Assembly (NCBI GenBank): GCA_002411175.1
Contig: DHRN01000024.1
Span: 1 to 10,723 of the forward strand
DNA from: Anaerolineaceae bacterium UBA5311
Lineage (GTDB): Bacteria; Chloroflexota; Anaerolineae; Anaerolineales; Anaerolineaceae
DNA: 10,723 bases
Direction: 5' to 3'
The first letter of the stretch is position 1, and each line of letters begins with the position of its first letter. The position numbers were made by a program, and so were the translations under genes. The notes beneath the pieces are model-generated. The model was not told the origin of the DNA and made no database searches. It saw nothing but the letters and a program-made list of their open reading frames with translations. Positions 1-6,602 of this stretch are shown piece after piece.

Positions 1-255
1 ATATTTACTGATCGATTTATGGTAAAAATGTGCATTGCCTGATTAAGGGAGGTGCCGCAATCAATTGCCAATGTTAAAACCCCCTCAATTCACGGCTTCG
101 CCTATACAAACATCCTGCCTTATGGATGCCTTTCGTGTTCATGCGCTCCGAGCAATCAAATTTGCTTCTCCGACGTTTTATTCCTTCCCTAATTGTTTCC
201 AACCTCTGGTAGAATACGGCTAAGAAAGTCAAATATAGATTTGATAAAGTAAATA
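1..255. other. Gene-free left edge and upstream region
   Basis: No convincing gene is visible. A 50-codon plus-strand frame opens at 71 and a frame from a GTG at 52 also stays open for a while. Neither has a properly spaced ribosome binding site or a recognisable protein pattern. A GGGAGG at 47-52 lies about 18 bases before the ATG at 71, which is too far. Any gene lying further left, beyond the window, cannot be assessed. The stretch probably holds the promoter of the CBS-domain gene. Confidence 0.5.
207..215 (+). promoter_or_regulatory. Possible extended -10 promoter for the CNNM/CorC gene
   Basis: TGG followed directly by TAGAAT fits an extended -10 element (TGn + TATAAT-like). There is no good -35 hexamer 16-18 bases upstream. 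Transcription would start near 222 and leave a leader of about 34 bases before the ATG at 256. This is a weak call. Confidence 0.3.
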
Positions 256-1563
256 ATGCCCTTATACGCAAATATCCTGATTATTTTTCTGTTATTTAGT
301 CTTAACGCCGGATTCGCTATGTATGAAATCGCGATGGTCTCTTCAAGACGCACGCGGCTGCAGCAGCGCGCGGATGAGGGTCAGCACGGAGCCCGGCTTG
401 CCCTGAATTTGCTAAAAGACCCCAACGCTGAATATCTTTCCGCGGTTCAAATAATGATTACCCTGATTGACACCCTCGCAGGCGGCATTGGCGGTGCCAG
501 TATCTCGATTCCATTTGCGGCTGTGTTAAAAACAGTGGATTGGCTCGCTCCAATCGCGGACACGCTCGCCCTGGTGATCGTGGTCGTGGTCATCACCTAT
601 TTCTCCATCGTGTTAGGGGAGCTGATTCCAAAACGTGTAGCGGTGAGCAAACCGGAAAATGTGGTCACCAGCATGTCTCCATTAATTCACGGGATGACCA
701 AAGTTTTAAATCCGCTAATCAAACTGCTGAGCGTTTCTACCAACTTTGGAATAAAAGTGTTCAATATTGATATTAGCAAGGAACCTTTCATTACCGAAGA
801 AGAACTGAAGGGGTACATCCAGGAAGGACGCCAAACAGGCGTCTTTGATGAAGCTGAAGAAGTTATGGTGGATGGGGTTTTCAGGTTTACTGAACGCAGG
901 CTGGACACAATCATGACCCCTCATACTGAACTGGATTGGCTTGACCTGACCGATAGCAAAGAAACCATGGTCGAAGAATTGCTCCAGAGCCCCTATTCGA
1001 GACTGCCAGTGGCTGACGGCGACCTGGACCGGATCGTCGGCATCGTCAGCGCTAAAGACCTTGTGGGCGTGAATATCTTTGACGATACCTTCAATTTCCA
1101 AAACTATATCAAGGACCCGATTTTCCTCCCGGGGAATATGAAAGCGGTGAAAGCCTTTGAGCAATTCCAAGCCACAGGGATCCATCAGGCAATGGTTATG
1201 GATGAATATGGCGGGGTTGAGGGAATGGTTACCCTATATGATGTGCTCGAATCGATTGTCGGTGAAATCCCAAAGGATGAATTTGATTTGGAAGTGGATA
1301 TAGAAAGGCAATCTGACGGTTCGCTGTTGATCGACGGCTTGGTGCCCATCGATGTTTTGAAAGAAATGCTGAATGTTGACGAACTGCCTGAAGAATACAG
1401 GGCAGGTTATCAGACAGTCAGTGGTTTTGTCATGAACCAGATGGGAAAGATCCCCAGAATCGGGCAATCATTCAAATGGGAAAATTTCAACTTTACCGTG
1501 ACCGAAATGGACGGACACCGGGTTGAACGTGTGGAAATCTCCCGCGAAGAAGCAGAAGAATAA
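256..1563 (+). CDS. CNNM/CorC (HlyC) family membrane protein with CBS pair
   Basis: Membrane protein of the DUF21-CBS-CorC_HlyC family, linked to magnesium/cobalt transport or efflux; the old name hemolysin is misleading. Domains in the 435 residues: a DUF21/CNNM membrane part (about 1-190) with hydrophobic segments near 4-24, 62-90 and 101-120, followed by the typical G-E-L-I-P-K-R motif at 121-127. Next comes an acidic linker with E-E-L, then two CBS motifs (about 215-340, the second containing D-E-Y-G-G at 326-330), which usually bind adenine nucleotides. A CorC_HlyC C-terminal domain fills about 350-433. Length and order are normal for the family. The ATG has no clear Shine-Dalgarno site (AAAGTAAATA precedes it), yet the hydrophobic N-terminus starts at once, which supports this start. 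The gene stands alone and converges on the methyltransferase gene with 3 bases between stops. The transported ion cannot be read from sequence. Confidence 0.93.
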   Translation: MPLYANILIIFLLFSLNAGFAMYEIAMVSSRRTRLQQRADEGQHGARLALNLLKDPNAEYLSAVQIMITLIDTLAGGIGGASISIPFAAVLKTVDWLAPIADTLALVIVVVVITYFSIVLGELIPKRVAVSKPENVVTSMSPLIHGMTKVLNPLIKLLSVSTNFGIKVFNIDISKEPFITEEELKGYIQEGRQTGVFDEAEEVMVDGVFRFTERRLDTIMTPHTELDWLDLTDSKETMVEELLQSPYSRLPVADGDLDRIVGIVSAKDLVGVNIFDDTFNFQNYIKDPIFLPGNMKAVKAFEQFQATGIHQAMVMDEYGGVEGMVTLYDVLESIVGEIPKDEFDLEVDIERQSDGSLLIDGLVPIDVLKEMLNVDELPEEYRAGYQTVSGFVMNQMGKIPRIGQSFKWENFNFTVTEMDGHRVERVEISREEAEE

Positions 1564-1566
1564 CGC

Positions 1567-2454
1567 TTATTTTGAAGACCAACGGGTGTAGATGGCGTGG
1601 GACAAAACATGACCCGCGCTTTCTTCAATCGTGACCAGCTCACCCGACTCGAGCGCGCCTTTTTTTCCGACAATCTGCTCTACAGCCTGGTGCGTGACCA
1701 CTGCTGAAGCGGTTATAGCATAGGCTGTCATCACCACAAAGTCAGCATCTTTTGCCAAAATGCCCTTACAGGCTTCGATCAATTCAGGAGTTTTCTTGAA
1801 AAAATCCCAAACTTCCCCACTGGAACCCCTGCCAAATTTGGGTGGGTCCATAACGATACCTTGGTAGGTGTTGCCCCGCCGGGCTTCGCGCTTGATGAAC
1901 TTTAGCGCGTCCTCAGCAATCCAACGCACGGGTTTATCTTGCAGTCCTGAGAGCTTAATATTTTGGTTTGCCCAGGTGATGGCATGCTTGGACGAATCGA
2001 CATGGGTAACTTCCGCTCCCGCGGCTATTCCAGCTGCGGTCGCCGCGCCTGAGTAGCCAAACAAATTTAACATTCGGAAAGGTTTTTTGCTGTCTTCAAT
2101 GCGATTGCGGATCCAATCCCAATGAGCGGCTTGTTCCGGGAAGATGCCTACATGCCGGGATGTTGACAATTGAAGCTGAAAGCGCAGGTCCTTGTAACCA
2201 ATTGTCCAGGATTTTTCCATCGGGTTGAGGATGTTCCACTTGCCGCCATATTCCTGTTTCTCTTCGACCAGGGTGGCGTTAGCCTTTTTCCACTCACTGG
2301 TTGGCAGGCTGGCAGACCAGATCGCTTGCGGTCGGGAACGGATGAGCAGGTATTTACCAAATCGTTCGAGGGTTTTGCCGTTACCGCTGTCAAGCAGCTG
2401 GTAATCTTTCCAGTCGGGGGAGGGGGTCAAATGGATTTTTGTCGGAATACTCAT
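1567..2454 (-). CDS. RlmI-like class I SAM-dependent methyltransferase (probable rRNA methyltransferase)
   Basis: Probable SAM-dependent methyltransferase of the group containing the 23S rRNA cytosine-C5 enzymes RlmI and RlmK (PF10672-like domain). In the 295 residues motif I reads N-L-F-G-Y-S-G-A-A (130-138), the acidic SAM-ribose residue is D153 in H-V-D-S-S, a downstream N-Q-N-x-x-x-S-G-L segment matches the family, and motif IV is D-P-P-K-F (203-207). The roughly 110 N-terminal residues do not look like the PUA domain of E. coli RlmI, and the protein is about 100 residues shorter than that enzyme. The substrate could therefore differ. The ATG at 2454 is preceded by GAGAG, a modest ribosome site. 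The gene diverges from the MalY-like gene and ends 3 bases from the stop of the CBS-domain gene. I am sure of the methyltransferase fold and less sure of rRNA as target. Confidence 0.88.
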   Translation of the reverse strand: MSIPTKIHLTPSPDWKDYQLLDSGNGKTLERFGKYLLIRSRPQAIWSASLPTSEWKKANATLVEEKQEYGGKWNILNPMEKSWTIGYKDLRFQLQLSTSRHVGIFPEQAAHWDWIRNRIEDSKKPFRMLNLFGYSGAATAAGIAAGAEVTHVDSSKHAITWANQNIKLSGLQDKPVRWIAEDALKFIKREARRGNTYQGIVMDPPKFGRGSSGEVWDFFKKTPELIEACKGILAKDADFVVMTAYAITASAVVTHQAVEQIVGKKGALESGELVTIEESAGHVLSHAIYTRWSSK

Positions 2455-2487
2455 GCTGCTCTCTTATCTCATTAAGGTCAGGTTTGA

Positions 2488-2496
2488 ACTATACCA
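2488..2496 (-). promoter_or_regulatory. Extended -10 promoter for the RlmI-like methyltransferase
   Basis: On the minus strand TGG is directly followed by TATAGT (plus-strand ACTATACCA), an extended -10 element about 35 bases before the ATG at 2454. No good -35 hexamer is visible. It lies in the 131-base divergent region shared with the PLP enzyme gene. Confidence 0.45.
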
Positions 2497-2553
2497 GAAA
2501 ATGGGGTTTCAGACCGAGATTTTTTGAATAATCCTGCCCCGAAAGAGTCTGCT

Positions 2554-2562
2554 TGCGATAAA
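2554..2562 (+). promoter_or_regulatory. Possible extended -10 promoter for the MalY/PatB-like gene
   Basis: TGC followed by GATAAA (with TAAAAT also possible 2 bases on) lies about 24 bases before the ATG at 2586. A -35 element is not evident. A strong ribosome binding site GGAGG (2577-2581) sits 4 bases before the ATG and fixes the start. Confidence 0.35.
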
Positions 2563-2585
2563 ATTGGCTTAAAGATGGAGGACAG

Positions 2586-3743
2586 ATGGACTTTGACGAA
2601 TTTATTGACCGCAGACCAACCGAGAGTCTGAAATGGAATTTGTATGACGAAGACGTGCTGCCATTGTGGGTGGCAGACACTGATTTTTTATCTCCTCCCG
2701 CTGTCGTTGAAGAGCTGCAAAAGCGCATCTCCCACGGCATTTTTGGCTATGGCTTCCCTCCAAAAGGGCTGGATGAAGTAATTATCAAGCGCATGCAAGA
2801 TCTTTATTCATGGGATGTAAATGCTCAAGAAATCAGTTATGTTCCCGGAATTGTGACTGGTTTTAATCTTGCCATGCGCTGCGTGTGTGACAAAGGCGAC
2901 ACGGTCATTTTTCAGACGCCGGCATACCCTCCTTTTGTGTCTTCGCCCGCCTGTGCCGGACTGACAGAGATTCAAAACCCAATGTACCTTGGGGATGACG
3001 GTCAATACCAGGTCGATTTTGACCTGTTTGAAGAGCAAATTATTGAAAATAACGTTAAAGTCTTTATCCTGTGTAACCCACAAAACCCCACGGGCAGGGT
3101 TTTTAGCATGGAAGAATTGGAGAAATTCGCGGATATCTGTCTGAAACACAAGGTTTTAATCTGTTCTGATGAGATTCACTGCGATATTGTCTATGACGGA
3201 CGAAAACACATCCCCATCGCCAGCCTCTCACCTGAGGTTTCAAAAATCACCGCGACCTTTTTAGCTCCCAGCAAGACTTACAACATCGCCGGGCTGCACG
3301 CATCGGTGGCGATCATCCAGGACGAAGTGGGACGCAAAAAATATCTAAAGTACAAACAATACCTGATTTCAGACCCTGGGACGCTATCCCTGGTGGCTGC
3401 CAAGGCTGCCTATGAGCACGGCGGCGAATGGCTGCGCGAACAAATAGCATATTTGCAGGCGAATCGGGATTATCTGGACGAGGTGCTGCCGGAAGCATTG
3501 CCGGGCGTGAGCTGGAGCAAACCCGAATCAACGTTTTTAGGCTGGCTGGATTTCAGGCAATCCGGGATCGAGGGAAATTGTCACAAATTCTTTATCGATC
3601 GTGCCCGGGTTGCGCTAAACGATGGCGCCGCCTTCGGGGAAGGTTGCGATGGCTTTTTGAGGATCAATTTCGGCTGCACCAGAGCAACGCTTGAAAAAGC
3701 AATCCAACAGATGTCCGCGGCGATGAACAGCGCGTCAAGGTAA
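2586..3743 (+). CDS. MalY/PatB family PLP-dependent C-S beta-lyase / aminotransferase
   Basis: Fold-type I PLP enzyme of the MalY/PatB group, which cleaves C-S bonds of cystathionine or cysteine conjugates to give pyruvate, ammonia and a thiol, and sometimes acts as aminotransferase. The N-terminus (D-R-R-x-T-x-S-x-K-W) and D-T-D-F near 31-34 fit this group rather than ordinary aspartate aminotransferases. Visible PLP-fold residues: N167-P-T-G170, D195 in S-D-E-I-H, the Schiff-base lysine K230 in A-P-S-K-T, and the carboxylate-binding arginine R359 in L-R-I-N-F. The 385-residue length is typical. The start is fixed by GGAGG 4 bases upstream. The gene is monocistronic and divergent from the methyltransferase gene; a bidirectional terminator follows about 110 bases after the stop. 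Cystathionine lyase, cysteine-conjugate lyase or aminotransferase activity cannot be separated from sequence alone. Confidence 0.9.
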   Translation: MDFDEFIDRRPTESLKWNLYDEDVLPLWVADTDFLSPPAVVEELQKRISHGIFGYGFPPKGLDEVIIKRMQDLYSWDVNAQEISYVPGIVTGFNLAMRCVCDKGDTVIFQTPAYPPFVSSPACAGLTEIQNPMYLGDDGQYQVDFDLFEEQIIENNVKVFILCNPQNPTGRVFSMEELEKFADICLKHKVLICSDEIHCDIVYDGRKHIPIASLSPEVSKITATFLAPSKTYNIAGLHASVAIIQDEVGRKKYLKYKQYLISDPGTLSLVAAKAAYEHGGEWLREQIAYLQANRDYLDEVLPEALPGVSWSKPESTFLGWLDFRQSGIEGNCHKFFIDRARVALNDGAAFGEGCDGFLRINFGCTRATLEKAIQQMSAAMNSASR

Positions 3744-3832
3744 ACAAAAATTTCCGCTAAAAGAATAATGCGGGGGAGGGCAGTACAGCTCACTTGGCTA
3801 TCAGCATCATGACTGCGCCATCCTCTGTAAAA

Positions 3833-3853
3833 TTAGTTAACATATTTAACTAA
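3833..3853. repeat. AT-rich perfect inverted repeat
   Basis: TTAGTTAA (3833-3840) and TTAACTAA (3846-3853) form a perfect 8-base inverted repeat around CATAT. It runs directly into the A-tract of the adjoining terminator. It lies between the 3' ends of two convergent genes, so an operator role is unlikely unless an unseen promoter is present. It may extend the terminator structure or be a binding site. Confidence 0.6.
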
Positions 3854-3878
3854 AAAAGTCAGCAAACGCTGACTTTTT
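3852..3878. terminator. Bidirectional intrinsic terminator between the MalY-like and cold-shock genes
   Basis: GTCAGC (3858-3863) and GCTGAC (3868-3873) pair around an AAAC loop. The stem is flanked by A6 on the left and T5 on the right, so each strand reads as a GC stem followed by a T run. It can stop plus-strand transcription from the PLP enzyme gene and minus-strand transcription from the cold-shock gene, whose stop codon lies 18 bases away. Confidence 0.9.
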
Positions 3879-3895
3879 GCCAAATTCCGTGGGGA

Positions 3896-4111
3896 TTAAT
3901 CCTGCAGGATAACTACATTAGCAGCTTGTTTACCTTTTGGACCATCTTCGATTGTAAATTCGACATGCTGTCCTTCTTTAAGGCTTTTGTAACCTTCTGC
4001 CTGGATTGCCGAAAAGTGGACGAAGACGTCATCGCCATTTTCCAATCCGATGAAACCGAAGCCTTTTGGGGCGCTGAACCATTTGATGGTTCCTTTACTT
4101 CTTTCTAACAT
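3896..4111 (-). CDS. Cold-shock protein (CspA family, OB fold)
   Basis: Small single-stranded nucleic-acid-binding cold-shock protein that acts as an RNA chaperone in the cytoplasm. The 71 residues carry the CSD start K-G-T-I-K-W-F, RNP1 as K-G-F-G-F-I (16-21) and RNP2 as V-F-V-H-F (29-33), and end in the usual A-A-N-V segment. The N-terminus M-L-E-R-S is slightly longer than the common M-x-K-G start. The ATG at 4111 has a purine-rich AAGAG about 6 bases upstream. A near-consensus promoter (4160-4188) predicts a leader of about 42 bases, far shorter than the long thermosensing leader of E. coli cspA, so regulation by a large RNA switch is not indicated. The terminator at 3852-3878 closes the unit. 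Whether it is cold-induced or constitutive is not visible. Confidence 0.96.
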   Translation of the reverse strand: MLERSKGTIKWFSAPKGFGFIGLENGDDVFVHFSAIQAEGYKSLKEGQHVEFTIEDGPKGKQAANVVILQD

Positions 4112-4159
4112 TTGGTACTCTTCTTTCTTGAACTATTCTTACTTCAAACGAAGCGATTC

Positions 4160-4188
4160 AATATATCACCCGTTTCTAAAAAAGTCAA
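4160..4188 (-). promoter_or_regulatory. Sigma70-type promoter of the cold-shock gene
   Basis: On the minus strand TTGACT (4183-4188), a 17-base spacer and TATATT (4160-4165) form a near-consensus promoter. TGA just before the -10 adds an extended -10 feature. Transcription is expected near 4153. It lies between the stop of the upstream unknown gene and the cold-shock gene, so the cold-shock gene can be transcribed on its own. Confidence 0.8.
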
Positions 4189-4212
4189 ATAAGGCAAGGC
4201 AGGTAATATTAT

Positions 4213-4752
4213 TTAGTGACTATCCAATGCCGTTTGGAGTAACGCCTTGTTATACAGGTTGGTTTTGATTATTTCATCAGCTTCCGCCTCGCCGAAGAGT
4301 CCCTTTATCAGTTCCGAATTAAAACTTTGGTTGAACCGGTCTATTAACCTGATTGCTTCTCTGATATCTTCGTCGGAAGCAGAGTCATTGGTCAATTCTT
4401 TATAAGCCTTACCCAGGGCAACCTTGCTTTCTCCATATTCAATCAATTGAGCCAGACCTTCCTCACAGGACATGGTCACAGTTTGCCAATCATAAATGTA
4501 GGTCTCACAGTCGATTCCAGCAGCGACTTCGAGGTCTTCCTGCCCATAAGTGATGTAATCGACGCCAAGTTCTTCAAACGAAACCAGCTCATCTTCTGAG
4601 ATGTTTTCAACATATTGTTGAGCTTCCTGCTGGGTCATTCCGGTTTCTTTGGAAAAGTTTTTTACTACATCTGTTTCGGTAATGGCATAGGCTGTGCCGC
4701 CGATTACCAAAGTGATAATCCCTCCAACAACTTTTGCTACTCTCTTTGACAT
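4213..4752 (-). CDS. N-terminally membrane-anchored protein of unknown function
   Basis: I do not recognise this family. The 179-residue product begins with basic residues and a hydrophobic stretch (about 6-24: V-A-K-V-V-G-G-I-I-T-L-V-I-G-G-T-A-Y-A), a signal anchor or signal peptide with A-Y-A before a possible cleavage point. The rest is acidic and soluble, mostly predicted helical by composition, with two cysteines (C82, C96) flanking a segment rich in tyrosine and tryptophan (E-T-Y-I-Y-D-W); these could form an extracytoplasmic disulfide. It could be a small secreted or membrane-tethered protein. The start is firmly supported by GGAGG (plus-strand CCTCC at 4757-4761) 4 bases before the ATG. 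It lies upstream of the cold-shock gene on the same strand, but that gene has its own promoter. The clear ribosome site and hydrophobic start argue for a real gene. Confidence 0.8.
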   Translation of the reverse strand: MSKRVAKVVGGIITLVIGGTAYAITETDVVKNFSKETGMTQQEAQQYVENISEDELVSFEELGVDYITYGQEDLEVAAGIDCETYIYDWQTVTMSCEEGLAQLIEYGESKVALGKAYKELTNDSASDEDIREAIRLIDRFNQSFNSELIKGLFGEAEADEIIKTNLYNKALLQTALDSH

Positions 4753-4925
4753 TTTTCCTCCAAAGATGTGATCAATATTATGGTGAGAATCTTACTACTG
4801 TGACTAATTTTGCACAACAAATTCTGAAGGTAATCACAGCAAACCCAAATTGTAGAGAGTGTAAACGCGAATATCACAAAACACTAAAAAATGTAAAAGA
4901 TCGCAAAGCAACCTCCAGTCAAAGG

Positions 4926-4931
4926 TATAAT
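4926..4931 (+). promoter_or_regulatory. -10 element before the class I methyltransferase gene
   Basis: A perfect TATAAT ends 23 bases before the ATG at 4955. No recognisable -35 lies 16-18 bases upstream, so the promoter may be activator-dependent or weak. The expected leader is about 17 bases, with AAGG (4945-4948) as ribosome site 6 bases before the ATG. The rest of the 202-base divergent region (4753-4954) shows no clear gene or RNA. Confidence 0.5.
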
Positions 4932-4954
4932 TAAGGCAGAAAGCAAGGTAAACC

Positions 4955-5770
4955 ATGTCGGATTTATTCCAATTACAGAACGACCCCGATTATCTGATCG
5001 CCAACCAATACCAGGACTCAGGCAATTTGTCCTCCCGCATCCTGATCCATCAAAAATTCAGCACAGGAGCACAACCCTGGTACGACTTTGTCCTCGAGCT
5101 GGCGAAAATTAAGCCAGGGATGAAGGTTTTGGAAATTGGAAGCGGTAGTTCCGCGCTTTGGCGAGGATCTGTTAACAGGCAGCCTGACAGCGCTTTTTTT
5201 GTTTTAAGCGATCTCTCCCCGGGGATGGCGCTTGATGGGAAAAGAAATTTAAGAGATGACCGACGTTTTGGTTTTGTGGCGATGAACAGTATGGCAGCCA
5301 GCCTCAAATCCGGGAGTTTTGACCTGGTGATCGCAAACCACATGCTATACCATGTGCCTTCTGTGAGCCAGGTGTTAAGCGAAGTGACCAGGCTGATGAA
5401 ACCAAACGCAGTCTTCATGGCGGCTACAAACGGACCTGAACATATGGCTGATCTCGACCAGCTCCAGGAGAAGTTTTCACAGAAACTGGTTGGGAAACAT
5501 GGCATGTCAAGTCGATTTAACCTGGTGAATGGTGAAAAACAACTGCGTGAGTTTTTTGACAACATCGAGCTGCACATCTATCCCAGTGATCTGTGGGTCA
5601 CGGATGCAGCGCTGCTGACCAATTATTCCTATTCAACGCCTGTTGTAAAAGAAAACCTGGGAGATAAGGGTAAAGCTGAAATGACCGCTTTTTATAAACG
5701 GAGGATCGATCATTATGGCGGCATCATTATTCGTAAAGAAACCGGGGTATTTATCGCGCGCTTCTCCTGA
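4955..5770 (+). CDS. Class I SAM-dependent methyltransferase (UbiE/Methyltransf_11 type)
   Basis: Cytosolic SAM-dependent methyltransferase of the small-molecule type. In the 271 residues motif I is V-L-E-I-G-S-G-S (58-65). The acidic residue after strand 2 is D86 in L-S-D-L-S-P-G-M, which is typical of UbiE-like enzymes. Motif IV/post-IV reads F-D-L-V-I-A-N-H-M-L-Y-H-V-P (122-135). About 50 residues precede motif I, and the part after 160 forms a variable substrate cap with many charged residues. The substrate cannot be named: similar proteins methylate quinones, natural products, arsenic or simple metabolites. No cysteine cluster typical of arsenite methyltransferases is present. ATG 4955 has AAGG 6 bases upstream. 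The gene stands alone and converges on uppP with a 10-base gap and no visible terminator hairpin. Confidence 0.88.
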   Translation: MSDLFQLQNDPDYLIANQYQDSGNLSSRILIHQKFSTGAQPWYDFVLELAKIKPGMKVLEIGSGSSALWRGSVNRQPDSAFFVLSDLSPGMALDGKRNLRDDRRFGFVAMNSMAASLKSGSFDLVIANHMLYHVPSVSQVLSEVTRLMKPNAVFMAATNGPEHMADLDQLQEKFSQKLVGKHGMSSRFNLVNGEKQLREFFDNIELHIYPSDLWVTDAALLTNYSYSTPVVKENLGDKGKAEMTAFYKRRIDHYGGIIIRKETGVFIARFS

Positions 5771-5780
5771 TTTTTGCAGG

Positions 5781-6602
5781 CTAACGCAACCAGGCGGCAA
5801 AGATTGTAAGGATTGCCAGCAGTGCGCAATAAATCGCGAACCCAAAAAGCGAGTTACGCTTCAGGTAACCCAGCAGCCAGCGAATGGAAAAATAACCAAC
5901 AATTCCCGCGACCACAAAACCAAATACCATGGTGGGCAAAAAATCAAGGAAAAAATCTGCTTTCACCAGGTCGACAACGGACAAAAGCCCTGCAGCCAGC
6001 ATAATCGGAATCGAAAGCATAAAGGAGTAGCGGGCAGCTGCTTCTCGCGTGTACCCTTTGAACAAGCCTCCCGAAATGGTGGCGCCTGAACGGGAGATAC
6101 CAGGAAAGATAGCCAATGCCTGGAACAAACCAATGATGAGCGAATCGACCCAGGTGAGCTGATCGAGCTCTTTTTCTTTTTTACTAAAAATCTCGGCGGT
6201 AGTCAGTAAAATTGCCGTGACGAACAAGAGCACCGTCGTTAGAACCGGACTATTAAAAGCTGCCTCTACTTTGCTTTTGAGCGCCAATCCTGCCAGCCCA
6301 GCCGGGATGGTTCCCAACACGATGTACCAGCCCAGCCGGCTTTCAGTTGTCATGAAAGGCTGCTTTTCTTTAAGTCCGGCGAATACTGCCTTGAAAATCG
6401 CAGCCAGGTCTGCCCAAAAATAAACGATCACAGCCAGGAGTGTGCCAACCTGGACGAGCACATTGAAGAGGAACGCTTTTTGGGGGTCCAGATCCCAATT
6501 AAGCAGAAAAGGTACGATTACCAGATGGGCAGAGGAAGAAATTGGTAAAAACTCTGTCAGCCCCTGGACGATGCCCTGGATCAGTGCCTGGAAAAATGTC
6601 AT
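5781..6602 (-). CDS. uppP: Undecaprenyl-diphosphatase UppP (BacA family)
   Basis: Integral membrane phosphatase that converts undecaprenyl diphosphate to undecaprenyl phosphate, recycling the lipid carrier for peptidoglycan and surface polysaccharides; overexpression gives bacitracin resistance in other bacteria. The 273 residues are highly hydrophobic and carry both family signatures: Q-G-L-T-E-F-L-P-I-S-S-S-A-H (13-26), with the E/Q-x-x-x-E pair as Q13 and E17 and the conserved H26, and P-G-I-S-R-S-G-A-T (167-175), with catalytic-site arginine R171. Length is normal. Its ATG overlaps the TGA of tgt (shared ATGA, 6599-6602), so it is the second gene of a translationally coupled pair and has no own promoter in view. 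No terminator is visible after its stop. Confidence 0.96.
   Translation of the reverse strand: MTFFQALIQGIVQGLTEFLPISSSAHLVIVPFLLNWDLDPQKAFLFNVLVQVGTLLAVIVYFWADLAAIFKAVFAGLKEKQPFMTTESRLGWYIVLGTIPAGLAGLALKSKVEAAFNSPVLTTVLLFVTAILLTTAEIFSKKEKELDQLTWVDSLIIGLFQALAIFPGISRSGATISGGLFKGYTREAAARYSFMLSIPIMLAAGLLSVVDLVKADFFLDFLPTMVFGFVVAGIVGYFSIRWLLGYLKRNSLFGFAIYCALLAILTIFAAWLR

Noticed and set aside
52..223. Small plus-strand frames (GTG at 52, ATG at 71) in the left edge
   Set aside because: Neither has a well-placed ribosome site or a recognisable protein pattern, and the second overlaps the putative promoter of the next gene.
74..271. 65-codon minus-strand frame overlapping the start of the CBS-domain gene
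   Set aside because: It has no ribosome site or domain and covers the likely promoter region on the opposite strand.
715..1185. Long antisense frame (156 codons) within the CBS-domain gene
   Set aside because: It lies opposite conserved CBS-domain coding sequence and shows no family motif, so it is a shadow of the real gene.
4112..4153. RNA thermoswitch in the cold-shock leader
   Set aside because: The predicted leader is only about 42 bases with weak 4-5 base pairings, which does not support a cspA-type structured switch.
3850..4187. 12-base direct repeat CTAAAAAAGTCA at 3850-3861 and 4176-4187
   Set aside because: One copy belongs to the terminator A-tract and the other to the cold-shock -35 region. 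The match is low complexity and probably chance.
5050..5577. 175-codon antisense frame within the class I methyltransferase gene
   Set aside because: It is opposite the SAM-binding motifs of a clear gene, is serine-rich without domains and has no ribosome site.
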